64,000 nt of DNA from Gelidibacter gilvus (GTDB lineage: Bacteria > Bacteroidota > Bacteroidia > Flavobacteriales > Flavobacteriaceae). Below are positions 1 to 9,118 of the stretch, one piece after another. The notes under the pieces were generated by a model. It was not told where the DNA came from and made no database searches. It worked only from the letters and a program-made list of their open reading frames with translations. Position numbers and translations under genes: made by a program. The DNA is taken from positions 62,001 through 126,000 of the forward strand of contig NZ_SDDZ01000008.1 in assembly GCF_004115975.1 (NCBI RefSeq). Reading direction: 5' to 3'. How positions within the stretch are numbered: position 1 is the first letter of the stretch; each line of letters begins with the position of its first letter.

Positions 1-2
1 TT

Positions 3-569
3 ATCGAAAAAGAGAAACAGATCCATCAGTTGAATATATTTTTCCTTTCCCGTATTGCCATTAAAAAGAATTTGTTAGGGGCACTTGACACCTTATCGAA
101 TATTAAAATCAATTCCAAAATTAGGTTTAACATTATTGGACCTATTGACGATAAAGTGTATTGGCAGAAATGTGGTAAATGGATCAAGTCTCTACCTGAA
201 AACATAAATGTGAACTACCTCGGTGCAATCCCTAATAGCGAATTACCTTTGATCTTAAAAGAGGAACATATCTTATTTTTACCAACCTATGGAGAGAATT
301 TTGGGCACGTGATCATGGAATCTTGGCAAAATGGGTGTCCAGTAATCATTTCAGATCAAACTCCGTGGCTTGACTTGGAATCTAATAAACTTGGTTTTGA
401 TATTTCACTAGAAAGAAATAAGAAGTTTATTGAGGCGATTGAACAGTTTTGCGATATGTCTGAAGCAGAATATAATGTGTGGTCAGCTTCCGCTTTCAAT
501 TATGCGAAAAAATTTGTAGAAAATCCGGAAGTGTTAGAGCAAAATAAAGCCTTATTTTTGAACGCTTAA
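3..569 (+). CDS. Glycosyltransferase, GT-B fold (GT1/GT4-like), C-terminal half; 5' end outside the window
   Basis: The reading frame is open to the left edge of the window, and residues before the first possible start (a TTG at 30) already look like family sequence, so the gene is cut by the window. What remains is the C-terminal nucleotide-sugar binding domain of a retaining GT-B glycosyltransferase. The segment LSRIAIKKN opens this domain, and PTYGENFGHVIMES carries the two glutamates spaced as EX7E that bind the donor sugar in GT4-like enzymes. It probably adds one sugar to a lipid-linked polysaccharide repeat at the inner face of the membrane. It lies 9 bp upstream of a UDP-xylose synthase gene in an exopolysaccharide cluster. 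The donor and acceptor cannot be told from sequence. Confidence 0.85.
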   Translation: MEKEKQIHQLNIFFLSRIAIKKNLLGALDTLSNIKINSKIRFNIIGPIDDKVYWQKCGKWIKSLPENINVNYLGAIPNSELPLILKEEHILFLPTYGENFGHVIMESWQNGCPVIISDQTPWLDLESNKLGFDISLERNKKFIEAIEQFCDMSEAEYNVWSASAFNYAKKFVENPEVLEQNKALFLNA

Positions 570-578
570 AAAAAAAAT

Positions 579-1523
579 ATGAAACGAATATTAATTACAG
601 GAGGTGCTGGTTTTGTGGGCTCTCATTTATGTGAACGCTTATTGAATGAAGGTAATGAAGTCATCTGTTTGGATAATTACTTTACAGGGAGTAAGAAGAA
701 TATTGAACATTTGATGGACCATCGCTATTTTGAGTTGGTAAGACATGATGTCATCAACCCATATATGATTGAGGTGGACGAAATCTACAATATGGCTTGT
801 CCTGCCTCCCCGGTACATTACCAATACAATCCCATAAAAACGATTAAAACCTCGGTGATGGGAGCCATCAATATGTTGGGGCTGGCAAAACGTGTTGGCG
901 CAAAAATTTTGCAGGCATCAACTAGTGAGGTTTATGGTGATCCAGCCGTGCATCCACAACCTGAAACGTATTGGGGCAATGTTAATCCAATCGGGTTACG
1001 TTCCTGTTATGATGAAGGAAAACGCTGTGCGGAAACCTTATTCATGGATTACCATATTCAGAATGAAGTTAAAATTAAAATTATTAGAATCTTTAATACC
1101 TACGGGCCAAATATGAATCCAAATGATGGCCGTGTTGTTTCTAATTTTATCGTGCAAGCCTTACAAGGAAAAGACATCACAATTTTTGGTGAGGGGACGC
1201 AAACGCGGAGCTTTCAATACGTCGATGACTTAGTGGAAGGCACCATTAGAATGATGAACAGTAGGGATGGCTTTACAGGTCCGGTGAATATTGGTAATCC
1301 TGTAGAATTCACCATGTTGGAATTGGCTGAAAATGTCATCAAATTAACCAACTCCAAATCAAAATTGGTTTACATGCCTTTGCCACAAGATGATCCTTTG
1401 CAACGTCAGCCTATAATTGATTTAGCTAAAAAGGAATTGAATGGTTGGGAGCCAAAAGTACATCTGGAGGAAGGTTTGAAAAAGACGATTGGATATTTTG
1501 ATGACTTGTTGCAGAATAGATAG
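579..1523 (+). CDS. UDP-glucuronate decarboxylase / UDP-xylose synthase (extended SDR family)
   Basis: This 314-residue enzyme is predicted to convert UDP-glucuronate to UDP-xylose with a tightly bound NAD+. The Rossmann motif GGAGFVGSH is at residues 8-16, a catalytic-type Ser/Thr lies in STSEVYG near residue 113, and the Tyr-Lys pair is in YDEGK (about Y144 and K148). RSCYDEGKR and the segment IFNTYGPNM are typical of the UXS branch rather than of epimerases. The product would be a cytosolic sugar donor for the glycosyltransferases on either side. The start ATG follows an A-rich stretch and is close to the preceding gene, so co-transcription is likely. A related dTDP-glucose dehydratase is less likely given these motifs. 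Confidence 0.9.
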   Translation: MKRILITGGAGFVGSHLCERLLNEGNEVICLDNYFTGSKKNIEHLMDHRYFELVRHDVINPYMIEVDEIYNMACPASPVHYQYNPIKTIKTSVMGAINMLGLAKRVGAKILQASTSEVYGDPAVHPQPETYWGNVNPIGLRSCYDEGKRCAETLFMDYHIQNEVKIKIIRIFNTYGPNMNPNDGRVVSNFIVQALQGKDITIFGEGTQTRSFQYVDDLVEGTIRMMNSRDGFTGPVNIGNPVEFTMLELAENVIKLTNSKSKLVYMPLPQDDPLQRQPIIDLAKKELNGWEPKVHLEEGLKKTIGYFDDLLQNR

Positions 1524-1581
1524 AAGGAAAGGTAATCTTTGAAAAGATAATACGATGAGAATGGACATAAGAAAATGCTTG

Positions 1582-1616
1582 GCTAATTCTTAATTCCTAA
1601 TCCCTCATGCCTAATC
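1582..1616. repeat. Heptamer tandem array, CCTAATn family (5 units)
   Basis: Five consecutive 7-bp units, GCTAATT, CTTAATT, CCTAATC, CCTCATG and CCTAATC, lie in the 150-bp gap between the UDP-xylose synthase and the WcaF-like gene. The same family recurs at 15005-15046 and, in reverse orientation, at 26877-26981. Confidence 0.75.
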
Positions 1617-1676
1617 TCTGAGCTACATATATCAATTTAAGCTAATATCCATGATTAAATATTTAATAACATACAT

Positions 1677-2225
1677 TTGAAAATCGATCTCTCTAAATAT
1701 AACAACAGTTGGTACCAACCTGGGTCTAAAGTCAAACGCTTGTTATGGTACTTTATCAATGAGTTGTTTCTGAAATGCAGTTTGAATCCTTCTTCAGGAC
1801 TCAAGATTTTTTGGTTAAAATGCTTTGGGGCTAAAATAGGAAATGGAGTTGTTATCAAACCAGGGATCAATATAAAGTATCCCTGGAAATTAACTATTGG
1901 CAATCATTGTTGGATAGGCGAGGAGGTTTGGATCGATAATCTAGATCAAGTGACTCTTGAAGATCACGTGTGCCTCTCGCAAGGCGCATTTTTACTTTGC
2001 GGCAATCATAACTATAAATCACCCGTTTTTGACCTCATGATTGCTCCAATAATTTTAAAAGAAGGAAGCTGGGTAGGCGCCAAAAGTATTGTTGGTCCGG
2101 GCGTGATCATGGAAAGCCATGCAGTGCTGTCTTTAGGTTCCATTACGAGCAGTAATTTAGATGCCTACGGGATTTACAGAGGAAATCCTGCGGTAAAGAT
2201 TAAGGAAAGAACAATAAACGATTAG
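1677..2225 (+). CDS. WcaF-like colanic-acid-type acetyltransferase (left-handed beta-helix)
   Basis: This 182-residue protein belongs to the hexapeptide acyltransferases and probably O-acetylates a sugar of the exopolysaccharide using acetyl-CoA. The N-terminus (KYNNSWYQPGSKVKRLLWY) is the conserved lead-in of the WcaF group. The rest has the imperfect hexapeptide repeats of a beta-helix (IGNGVVIKPGINI, IGNHCWIGEEVWI, WVGAKSIVGPGVIM). The histidine of CGNHNYKS is the likely catalytic base. The start is a TTG at 1677; no in-frame ATG upstream fits, and this start gives the family N-terminus. The stop codon is immediately followed by the ATG of the next glycosyltransferase, so the two are almost certainly translationally linked. 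Confidence 0.85.
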   Translation: MKIDLSKYNNSWYQPGSKVKRLLWYFINELFLKCSLNPSSGLKIFWLKCFGAKIGNGVVIKPGINIKYPWKLTIGNHCWIGEEVWIDNLDQVTLEDHVCLSQGAFLLCGNHNYKSPVFDLMIAPIILKEGSWVGAKSIVGPGVIMESHAVLSLGSITSSNLDAYGIYRGNPAVKIKERTIND

Positions 2226-2981
2226 ATGAAAATTTCAATTATAACTGCAACTTACAACAGCGCCAAAACTTTGGAGGTCTGTATGGATTCTGTGTTACAA
2301 CAATCGTATAAAGACATTGAATACATTATTATTGACGGTAGTTCCAAAGACGATACCCTTAGTTTAGTAAAATCGAAAGTAGAAAAGCACTCCAATATTA
2401 TTGTTGTTTCTGAACCTGATAATGGCATTTATGATGCTTTAAACAAAGGGATTGCCAAAGCTACCGGTGATATTATTGGGTTTGTGCATTCGGATGATTT
2501 TCTCGCAGACCAAACAGTCATTTCACAAATTGCTGAAGCTTTTGAATCTCAGGCTATTGACGGCATTTACGGCAATCTCCATTATGTACAGTTTGATGAC
2601 ACTTCTAAAATTGTGCGGAACTGGGTGAGCCAGCCCTTCTATCCAAAATTATTGAACCGTGGTTGGATGCCCGCACATCCGACACTGTTCTTGAAAAGAG
2701 AGGTGTATGCAAAGTACGGGCAATTTAATTTGAACTATAAAATCGCTGCCGATTATGATTTTATTCTTCGCGTCTTTAAACAAGAGCAACATCGGTTTAA
2801 ATTTTTACCCTTGACCATTACAAAAATGAGAGTAGGTGGGGCTAGTAATAGAAGTCTTAAGAATCTCTATCAAAAAACTAAGGAAGATTATAATGCTGCC
2901 TATATTAATAAAATACGCTTCCCGCTGAGGGTCATCTTATCAAAAAACCTCTCAAAAATTCCACAATGGTTTTTTAAATAA
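2226..2981 (+). CDS. Glycosyltransferase family 2 (WcaA-like)
   Basis: This 251-residue inverting GT-A glycosyltransferase begins with the family-2 opening MKISIITATYNSAKTLE. The first nucleotide-binding Asp is in IIIDGSSKDDT and the metal/nucleotide motif is in VHSDDFLAD near residue 90. The segment AADYDFILRVF matches the acceptor-side region of WcaA-type enzymes. There are no clear membrane helices, so it probably acts at the cytoplasmic face on a lipid-linked intermediate. It starts directly after the WcaF-like stop codon and is the last gene before a 200-bp promoter-bearing gap, so it may end one transcript of the polysaccharide cluster. The sugar it transfers is not predictable. Confidence 0.88.
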   Translation: MKISIITATYNSAKTLEVCMDSVLQQSYKDIEYIIIDGSSKDDTLSLVKSKVEKHSNIIVVSEPDNGIYDALNKGIAKATGDIIGFVHSDDFLADQTVISQIAEAFESQAIDGIYGNLHYVQFDDTSKIVRNWVSQPFYPKLLNRGWMPAHPTLFLKREVYAKYGQFNLNYKIAADYDFILRVFKQEQHRFKFLPLTITKMRVGGASNRSLKNLYQKTKEDYNAAYINKIRFPLRVILSKNLSKIPQWFFK

Positions 2982-3038
2982 GAACTGATATCATAAAACA
3001 TTTATTGATTAGAGTTAATAAAATATTAAATAGGGCGC

Positions 3039-3046
3039 TATTTTTG
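3039..3046 (+). promoter_or_regulatory. Bacteroidota -7 element (distal promoter of the sugar-phosphate transferase gene)
   Basis: TATTTTTG matches the TAnnTTTG -7 consensus exactly. No good -33 TTG is visible. A transcript from here would include the dyad at 3079-3099. Confidence 0.4.
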
Positions 3047-3078
3047 TCGACGTTGTAAATTGCAAAGTTAATGCTAGC

Positions 3079-3099
3079 GTATTTTATAATCTAAAATAC
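3079..3099. promoter_or_regulatory. Perfect dyad (possible operator or leader hairpin)
   Basis: GTATTTTA and TAAAATAC form a perfect 8-bp inverted repeat around a 5-base loop. It is extended by the imperfect outer pair GCTAGC (3073-3078) and GTTAGC (3107-3112). It lies between two -7 elements and covers the position where the -33 region of the downstream promoter should be. It could be a repressor site or a hairpin in the leader of the distal transcript. Confidence 0.4.
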
Positions 3100-3122
3100 T
3101 GTGAATGTTAGCACTTTAAGCG

Positions 3123-3130
3123 TATCTTTG
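3123..3130 (+). promoter_or_regulatory. Bacteroidota -7 element (proximal promoter)
   Basis: TATCTTTG is an exact TAnnTTTG match about 50 bp upstream of the ATG at 3182. The -33 region is poor and overlaps the dyad, which would suit regulated expression. Confidence 0.5.
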
Positions 3131-3181
3131 CCGAAAATTTACTTTAGAAATACACCCAAGACTACTTAAGCGTAAATTGCT

Positions 3182-4312
3182 ATGATCCAAGAACTTCTCA
3201 CTTATTTTAACCCCCTTGATTATGTGGTCATTTGGTTGGTTGTAGCATTTCTCATTGCGCTCTATGTCTCATTTAACACGTTTCCAGCCATTTTTATGAT
3301 ATCGGTAAAGAAACAGCTGATGGACGAACCCGGTTCAAGAAGTGTTCACTCAAAACGAACGCCTACCCTAGGCGGGATTGCTATTTTTATGAGTTTAGTG
3401 GTGGTCATCACCACACTTGGTGCTTTACTGAATACGAAGGTGCTCTTGTTGCTTTTAGGTGGAATGTCCATCTTGTTCTTTTTAGGTCTTAAGGATGACC
3501 TATTGGTATTGTCGCCTAAGAAAAAATTCCTGGGGCAGCTGCTGGCAGCCTTGGTGCTAATTATTTTTACCGACACAAGGATCGTAGGCTTTTTTGGGAT
3601 TTTTGGGATCACCACCTTGCCGTATTGGTTCTCTGTACTATTCACTTTGTTTGTCTATGTGTTGATCATTAATGCCTATAACCTTATCGATGGTGTTGAC
3701 GGCCTTGCAGGAAGTTTAGCCCTATTTGCCTGTGCGGCTTTTACCTATATTTTTCTAAAAACACAAGATATCAGTATGGCTACCATAGCCGTAGCGACTA
3801 TAGGATCACTGATCCCCTTTTTGAGATTGAATTTTGCTAAAAAAAGAAAAATATTTATGGGCGATACAGGTTCCATGATCATAGGCTTTCTGCTTTCCTT
3901 TTTTGTGGTTAGATTTCTCAGTGAAGCACAGATTTATCGCACCTCAATATTCTATAATTCGGCCCCGATATTGGCGCTTGCCATTGTGTTTTTTCCGCTA
4001 CTGGATACCTTTCGCGTCTTTTTTATACGTATCGTATTCCACAGAAAAAGCCCGTTTCATGCCGATCAAAACCACTTGCACCATGGTTTCCTTAGATTGG
4101 GGTATTCGCATATTCAAACTACGACATGTATCGTGATCATTAATGTGATCTTGTTTGTATTGGCACTTTTGTTTAAGGATTTTGAGATCCATCTGCAATT
4201 GATTCTTTTGCTTTCTATTGGAACTATATTATATTCTACAGTTTTTCTATACCATTGGATTTTAAATTCAAAATCCAAGTCTGAAATTAACAGAAGAGAT
4301 ACGCTTATTTAG
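3182..4312 (+). CDS. Polyprenyl-phosphate sugar-1-phosphate transferase (MraY/WecA/TagO family)
   Basis: This 376-residue multi-spanning inner-membrane protein should start lipid-linked polysaccharide synthesis by moving a HexNAc-1-phosphate from a UDP-sugar to undecaprenyl phosphate. The family marks appear in order: the N-terminal segment DEPGSRSVHSKRTPTLGG, the Asp pair in GLKDDLL near residue 103, NAYNLIDGVDGLAG near residue 161, FMGDTGSM near residue 225, and the histidine-rich cytoplasmic loop HADQNHLHHG near residue 290. About ten hydrophobic helices surround these. The HADQNHLHHG loop is typical of WecA/TagO-type rather than MraY enzymes, although the sugar is not certain. Two -7 elements and a dyad precede the gene, and the wza-like and wzc-like genes follow, so it heads the export part of the cluster. 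Confidence 0.9.
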   Translation: MIQELLTYFNPLDYVVIWLVVAFLIALYVSFNTFPAIFMISVKKQLMDEPGSRSVHSKRTPTLGGIAIFMSLVVVITTLGALLNTKVLLLLLGGMSILFFLGLKDDLLVLSPKKKFLGQLLAALVLIIFTDTRIVGFFGIFGITTLPYWFSVLFTLFVYVLIINAYNLIDGVDGLAGSLALFACAAFTYIFLKTQDISMATIAVATIGSLIPFLRLNFAKKRKIFMGDTGSMIIGFLLSFFVVRFLSEAQIYRTSIFYNSAPILALAIVFFPLLDTFRVFFIRIVFHRKSPFHADQNHLHHGFLRLGYSHIQTTTCIVIINVILFVLALLFKDFEIHLQLILLLSIGTILYSTVFLYHWILNSKSKSEINRRDTLI

Positions 4313-4334
4313 TACCATTTATAAAAAAAGAGCT

Positions 4335-4342
4335 TACTTTTG
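4335..4342 (+). promoter_or_regulatory. Bacteroidota -7 element upstream of the wza-like gene
   Basis: TACTTTTG matches TAnnTTTG exactly and lies 23 bp before the ATG at 4365. It suggests that the export genes can be transcribed separately from the transferase gene. No -33 TTG is seen at the expected distance. Confidence 0.45.
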
Positions 4343-4364
4343 CACTTCAAATGTATAAAGCTTT

Positions 4365-5156
4365 ATGTTTAAAGATCTCAAGACTAATTTAATGAAGTAC
4401 ATATTATTAGGATTGGTAACATTGTTCTTATTGAATTCTTGTGCCACAAAAAAGGAAATTCTTTATTTTCAGGATTCTGAACAATATAATAATACGCCCA
4501 TTAGTTATATCAGACCCTCTATTCAGCCTAACGACATTTTAAAAATTACGGTAGGTGCCCTTGTTGAAGATTTGGCAAGACCTTACAATATAACAACTGG
4601 AGGTAGTTCACAAGGCGGTGGTAATGTCGACATGATGAAGCTTCAAGGTTATTTGGTTACTGAAAACCATACTATTAATTTTCCTCAATTGGGAGTCATA
4701 TCCACAAAGAATAAAACAACCCAGCAATTTGAACAAGAATTGACCCGGATGTTGGAAGATGGAGGCCATCTCAAAAACCCAACCGTTAGTGTGAGGCTAT
4801 TGAACGCCAAAGTCACTGTCTTAGGCGAAGTTAGCGGTCCCGGAACCTATGATTTTACAGAAGGAAGTATCACTTTGTTGCAAGCTATAGGTCTAGCCGG
4901 AGATTTGACCATAAATGGGAAACGAGAAGATATCCTATTGGTAAGAGAATCGGAGGGTGTTTATAAAACAGCACATCTTGATTTGACTTCTGCACAGGTA
5001 TTAACCAGCCCTTACTTTTTAATAAAACCAAATGACGTGATCATGGTTAATCCTAATGGACCAAAAATTAAAAGTTCAGGGTTTGTCGGCAATGTAGGAA
5101 CCTTCATTTCAGTATTTTCTATCGTATTGAGTACTGTGCTTTTAATAACCAGATAA
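4365..5156 (+). CDS. Polysaccharide export outer-membrane lipoprotein (Wza/BexD-like)
   Basis: This 263-residue protein has a lipoprotein signal peptide ending in the lipobox LLNSC, with the lipidated Cys near residue 26. The polysaccharide export domain begins around residue 50 (IQPNDILKITVG), and a SLBB-type segment follows (AKVTVLGEVSGPGTYDF). A short hydrophobic helix lies at the C-terminus (FISVFSIVLSTVLLI). It is expected to form the outer-membrane part of the channel and to contact the Wzc-like kinase encoded 2 bp downstream. A further ATG at 4351 is out of frame. The very tight spacing to the kinase gene supports a two-gene export unit. Confidence 0.9.
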   Translation: MFKDLKTNLMKYILLGLVTLFLLNSCATKKEILYFQDSEQYNNTPISYIRPSIQPNDILKITVGALVEDLARPYNITTGGSSQGGGNVDMMKLQGYLVTENHTINFPQLGVISTKNKTTQQFEQELTRMLEDGGHLKNPTVSVRLLNAKVTVLGEVSGPGTYDFTEGSITLLQAIGLAGDLTINGKREDILLVRESEGVYKTAHLDLTSAQVLTSPYFLIKPNDVIMVNPNGPKIKSSGFVGNVGTFISVFSIVLSTVLLITR

Positions 5157-5158
5157 TA

Positions 5159-7501
5159 ATGAACGAAGAAAGAGTGAAAACTGTCACAGGAAAAACTGAT
5201 CAAGGAGAGCAGATAAAATACGAGCTTAGGAAATATCTACGCTATTGGTTTTGGTTTGTAATTGGAATAATGATTGCTTTGGTTGCTGCCTTTTTATATT
5301 TGAGGTATACCCCCAATATTTATAACAGCTCCTCCAAAATTCAAATTTTAAATAAAAGTAAAGGTATTGAGATGCCCTCTTCAGCTTTTATTTTTAATAG
5401 ATCGACTATTAACCTTGAAAACGAAATCGAGGTTATTAAATCGTTACGGATCAGTGAACAGGTGGTTAGAAATCTTGACTTGACCATGGCTTTCTATGAA
5501 GAAGGGAATGTAAGAACAACTGAAATTGCTGGGTTTCCATTCGTGCTTACTAAAACAATTCCAAACGACAGTATCAAGTCCCATGAATCCTTTAAAATCC
5601 AAATTAAGGATACAGGTTTTGAAGTTTTTAGAGGAACATCAGATAAGGCCATCGTTTTCCCTAATTATAGCTCTTATAATGTGAGTCATGATCTTCCATT
5701 TGAATTAGAGGCGGGCAACCTAAATAACATCAAACAAAATAAGGGAAAAACATATATTTTCAGACTGATTCCAGTAACTTCTGCGGCGAAAAGTTTGAAA
5801 AGCAAGATAGGTGTTTCATTCGTAGGTAAAGGGAGTGAGTTGCTACAGTTGAATTATTCGGGAGAAAATAAGTCGCGATCAGAACAAATCCTTAATGAAT
5901 TGATGTCGGTTTTTAACTTAGATGGAATTATAGACCGCCAAGAAGTCTCTAAAAGAACCATTGCTTTTATTGACGATCGATTTGAATTGTTGGCTGGAGA
6001 ATTGGATTCTATCGAAGGGAACAAACAGGATTATAAGCAGAATAATAATTTTTTCGATGTTAAATCGGATGCCGCCTTAGGGATAAGCCAACGCACTGCA
6101 TCCGAGAACGAAGTGTTTGCAATTGAGGGTCAAATTTTGCTTTCTAATATGTTGGTGGAGTCTCTCAATATTAAAAATAATGAGTATGACCTATTACCTG
6201 CAAATATTGGTATTACCAGTGTTAATACTAATGAACTTATAGGAGCTTATAACACTTTGGTTTTTGAACGTGATAATTATTTGACCAGTGGCGGTGAAAA
6301 TAATCCTATGGTACAAACGATTAATGAAAAACTAAATGAACTGGCTAAGAATATCAACAGCTCGTTAAATGCGTACAAATCACAATTGCAGGCTTCTAAA
6401 AATCAATTGGTCAAAAGGAATGATAAATTCGTATCCCAAGTCTCTGCTATTCCTGCGAAGGAGAAAATTATGCGTTCTATTGAACGGCAGCAAGCCATCA
6501 AGGAAACCTTGTATTTATTTTTACTTCAGAAGCGTGAAGAAGCGGCTATCAATTTGGCGATTACAGAGCCTTCCTTAAAAGTGGTTGAATACGCTATTTC
6601 AGGAGGAGCGCCGATATCCCCAAATAAAAAAAACATCTACCTTATGGCCTTAGTTGGGGGTTTACTGATTCCATTTGGAATTATATATGCATCTATTTTA
6701 TTGGATACTAAAATTAAAGGTAGAAACGACGTGAAATTAAGAGCAGGTCAAATACCCATATTGGCTGAAATACCAAAAACGGATGATATGAATGTCGTCT
6801 TTACTGATCCTACCGAAAGGAGCGCGCAGGCGGAGGCGTTTAGAATTCTGAGTTCTAACGTCAGTTATATATTGACTACTGGAAAGGATGCCAAAGGCAA
6901 GATTATTTATGTGACTTCTACAATCAAAGGTGAAGGTAAAACTTATGTGGGCCTTAATCTTTCCTTGGCACTATCTAGTCTGAACAAAAAAGTGTTATTG
7001 ATTGGGGCCGATTTAAGAAACCCACAAATCCATCATTATACTCAGCCTGAATCGGACAAAAATCTACCCGGATTATCCAATTATTTACATGACGAGACGT
7101 TTAGTTGGAAAGATGCCTTAATCAAAGGATTCTCTATGCATCCGAACCACGACATTTTAATTGCAGGTGCTATTCCTCCAAATCCAGCTCATCTTTTAAC
7201 TAATGGTCGATTCGAGCGGCTTCTCAATGAAGCGAAAGAGGAATATGATTATATCATCGTTGACACCGCACCCACCATATTGGTGACCGACACCTTGTTG
7301 ATTTCTGAATTTGCAGATGCTACTTTATATTTAGTTAGAGCTGAAGTGACAGAAAAAACATTGTTGGATTTCTCCAAAGATCTTTACGATTCTGGACGTA
7401 TGAAGAATATGGCCTATATTATTAATGGCGTAGGAGCTAGTAAGTCTTATGGATATAGCTATAATTATGGCTATGGTTACGGCTATGGTATCAAAGAATA
7501 G
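5159..7501 (+). CDS. Wzc-like polysaccharide co-polymerase and bacterial tyrosine autokinase
   Basis: This 780-residue inner-membrane protein controls chain length and export of the polysaccharide through cycles of tyrosine phosphorylation. It has a first transmembrane helix near residues 28-50, a large periplasmic Wzz-type region with coiled-coil stretches, and a second helix near residues 495-520. The cytoplasmic BY-kinase domain has Walker A in STIKGEGKT (about 587-595), Walker A' in LLIGADLRNP (about 618-627) and Walker B in IIVDTAP (about 698-704). The C-terminus is a tyrosine cluster in which seven Tyr alternate with other residues, mostly Gly, the expected autophosphorylation tail. It follows the export lipoprotein gene by 2 bp. 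No separate tyrosine phosphatase gene is visible here. Confidence 0.93.
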   Translation: MNEERVKTVTGKTDQGEQIKYELRKYLRYWFWFVIGIMIALVAAFLYLRYTPNIYNSSSKIQILNKSKGIEMPSSAFIFNRSTINLENEIEVIKSLRISEQVVRNLDLTMAFYEEGNVRTTEIAGFPFVLTKTIPNDSIKSHESFKIQIKDTGFEVFRGTSDKAIVFPNYSSYNVSHDLPFELEAGNLNNIKQNKGKTYIFRLIPVTSAAKSLKSKIGVSFVGKGSELLQLNYSGENKSRSEQILNELMSVFNLDGIIDRQEVSKRTIAFIDDRFELLAGELDSIEGNKQDYKQNNNFFDVKSDAALGISQRTASENEVFAIEGQILLSNMLVESLNIKNNEYDLLPANIGITSVNTNELIGAYNTLVFERDNYLTSGGENNPMVQTINEKLNELAKNINSSLNAYKSQLQASKNQLVKRNDKFVSQVSAIPAKEKIMRSIERQQAIKETLYLFLLQKREEAAINLAITEPSLKVVEYAISGGAPISPNKKNIYLMALVGGLLIPFGIIYASILLDTKIKGRNDVKLRAGQIPILAEIPKTDDMNVVFTDPTERSAQAEAFRILSSNVSYILTTGKDAKGKIIYVTSTIKGEGKTYVGLNLSLALSSLNKKVLLIGADLRNPQIHHYTQPESDKNLPGLSNYLHDETFSWKDALIKGFSMHPNHDILIAGAIPPNPAHLLTNGRFERLLNEAKEEYDYIIVDTAPTILVTDTLLISEFADATLYLVRAEVTEKTLLDFSKDLYDSGRMKNMAYIINGVGASKSYGYSYNYGYGYGYGIKE

Positions 7502-7598
7502 AATCTTACCCTTTCAACAGTTTAGGGAGGTGATAATTATCATGCTTTACTTTATTATAAAGGAATATATTTATCATTGAAATATAAAACTAAGAATC

Positions 7599-8015
7599 AT
7601 GAAAAATATCCAACTTGTATCGGCAATAATGACCACTAAAATTGTCAAACTCAAAAAAGGCGATGATCTCGAGAGGGCGGAATATTTATTTAAAAAACAT
7701 AAGATCAGACATATCCCTGTGGTTGAAGGGAAGTCCATTATCGGGATGTTGAGCTACACCGATTTATTGCGGATTAGTTTCGTAGACGCTGTGGATGATG
7801 ATGGGGAAATTGAAAGCTTGGTCTATAATATGTTCACCATAGAACAAGTGATGGCCAAAAATATCGTCTCGGTATCTTCAACAACAAGCATCAAAGAGGT
7901 CGCACAAATTTTGGCTAAAAAAGAATTTCACGCTTTACCAGTGGTTGATGATGGTGAATTGGTGGGTATGGTGACGACTACGGATTTGATTAATTTTTTG
8001 ATTATTCATTTATAG
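7599..8015 (+). CDS. Tandem CBS-domain protein
   Basis: This 138-residue soluble protein consists only of two CBS domains, about residues 6-60 and 72-135. Each starts with a VSAIMTTKIVKLKK- or QVMAKNIVSVSS-like strand and has the IPVVEGKSIIGMLSYTDLL or LPVVDDGELVGMVTTTDLI core. Such stand-alone pairs usually bind adenine nucleotides and act as sensors. The partner is not evident, because the gene lies alone between the polysaccharide cluster and repetitive DNA. A regulatory link to the kinase upstream is possible only by position. Confidence 0.88.
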   Translation: MKNIQLVSAIMTTKIVKLKKGDDLERAEYLFKKHKIRHIPVVEGKSIIGMLSYTDLLRISFVDAVDDDGEIESLVYNMFTIEQVMAKNIVSVSSTTSIKEVAQILAKKEFHALPVVDDGELVGMVTTTDLINFLIIHL

Positions 8016-8072
8016 GGGGAGTGTGGGCAGTTGGCAGTCTTCCCGCCTTAGTGAAATAGTGCGGACAGGAAG

Positions 8073-8100
8073 GCAGTTGGCAGTCCGTAGGTAGCAGTCT
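8073..8100. repeat. Heptamer array, CAGTnnn family (4 units)
   Basis: The units are GCAGTTG, GCAGTCC, GTAGGTA and GCAGTCT, with two further units at 8027-8040. The same family is found at 10423-10450. Confidence 0.6.
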
Positions 8101-8360
8101 GAACTTGCCTGAATAGCATTCACTATTTAAATAGAAATCCAAGGTTTCATGAATTTTAAGGAAACAAAGATTCGAGGTTTCTATGTCTCAGAATCAGGTC
8201 AAAAAGGTTCCACAAAGTGCCACAAAGTAGACACAAAGATCCACAAAGGAAGTTGGAATTAAAGATATCAGATTCTGCCCTTTGATATTAGATGGTCATT
8301 GTTTGGTATTAGGAACTTTATTTGTAGGGTAGAGGTGAGAGGTGAGAGGTGTGTTCGTGA

Positions 8361-8423
8361 TCAACAATCTTCAATCTTCAATCGTAAATCAAAAATCGTT
8401 AATCGTTAATCGTCAATCGTTAA
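8361..8423 (+). repeat. Heptamer array, TCGTnAA family (9 units)
   Basis: Nine contiguous 7-bp units share TC at the start and AA at the end, for example TCAACAA, TCTTCAA, TCGTAAA and TCGTTAA. Shorter or related runs of the same family are at 8859-8886 and 9125-9180. Confidence 0.85.
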
Positions 8424-9011
8424 TCACGTCTTAACGGTTAGCCAGGTCCGACTTTAAAAATCAAAATTTCTAATATATTAGAACTTAAACTTCGAAATTC
8501 GATATTTGTCGGTCATTGTTCGATATTCAAACCTTTCTGCATCTGTTGAGGGAAGAGAATACAAGATTTTGCAGCTGCTTGTGACTAAGTTGTTTCAACT
8601 TGAATTTCGAGTTCAACTTCAACTTTCCGCCTTCGATGAATCTTCGGACGGACAAGCAATTTCCTGACCGTCCCTGCCCGACATAGTCATTCAGGCGGGC
8701 GGCGGGCAATTTCAATTTCTCCCTCTAACTTCAGTAATTCATACCGCCCTTGAACCTGCAGAAGTGAACTCAGCCCGCCGTAATCAACAATCTTCAACCC
8801 GCCCGTACTGACGGTCTATGGGAATTCCGCCGATAAGGAAACTGTACGTTCGGGCAGGTCGTAAATCAACAATCGTCAATCGTTAATCACGTCTTAACGG
8901 TTAGCCAGGTCCACAAAGTAAGTTGGATTAAAGATATCAGATTCTGGCCTTTGATATTCGATGGTCATGGTTTGGTATTAGGAATTTTCTTTGTAGAGTA
9001 TTGCGTATAGG

Positions 9012-9118
9012 GTAGAGGTGAGAGGTGAGAGGTGAGAGGAGTGAGAGGTGAGAGGTGAGAGGTGGGGAGTGAGAGGTGAGAGGTGAGAGGTGAGAGGTGA
9101 GAGGTGTGAGAGGTGTGT
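9012..9118 (+). repeat. Heptamer array, TGAGAGG family (about 14 units)
   Basis: This purine-rich run has a basic 7-bp unit TGAGAGG, with three 9-bp or variant units interspersed (AGTGAGAGG, TGGGGAG, TGTGAGAGG). The equivalent place in the first 670-bp unit has only about three units, so the array length has changed since the duplication. Confidence 0.85.

Noticed and set aside
8527-8715. 62-codon minus-strand ORF in the first 670-bp unit
   Set aside because: The second repeat copy disrupts the frame and no protein-like conservation is seen.
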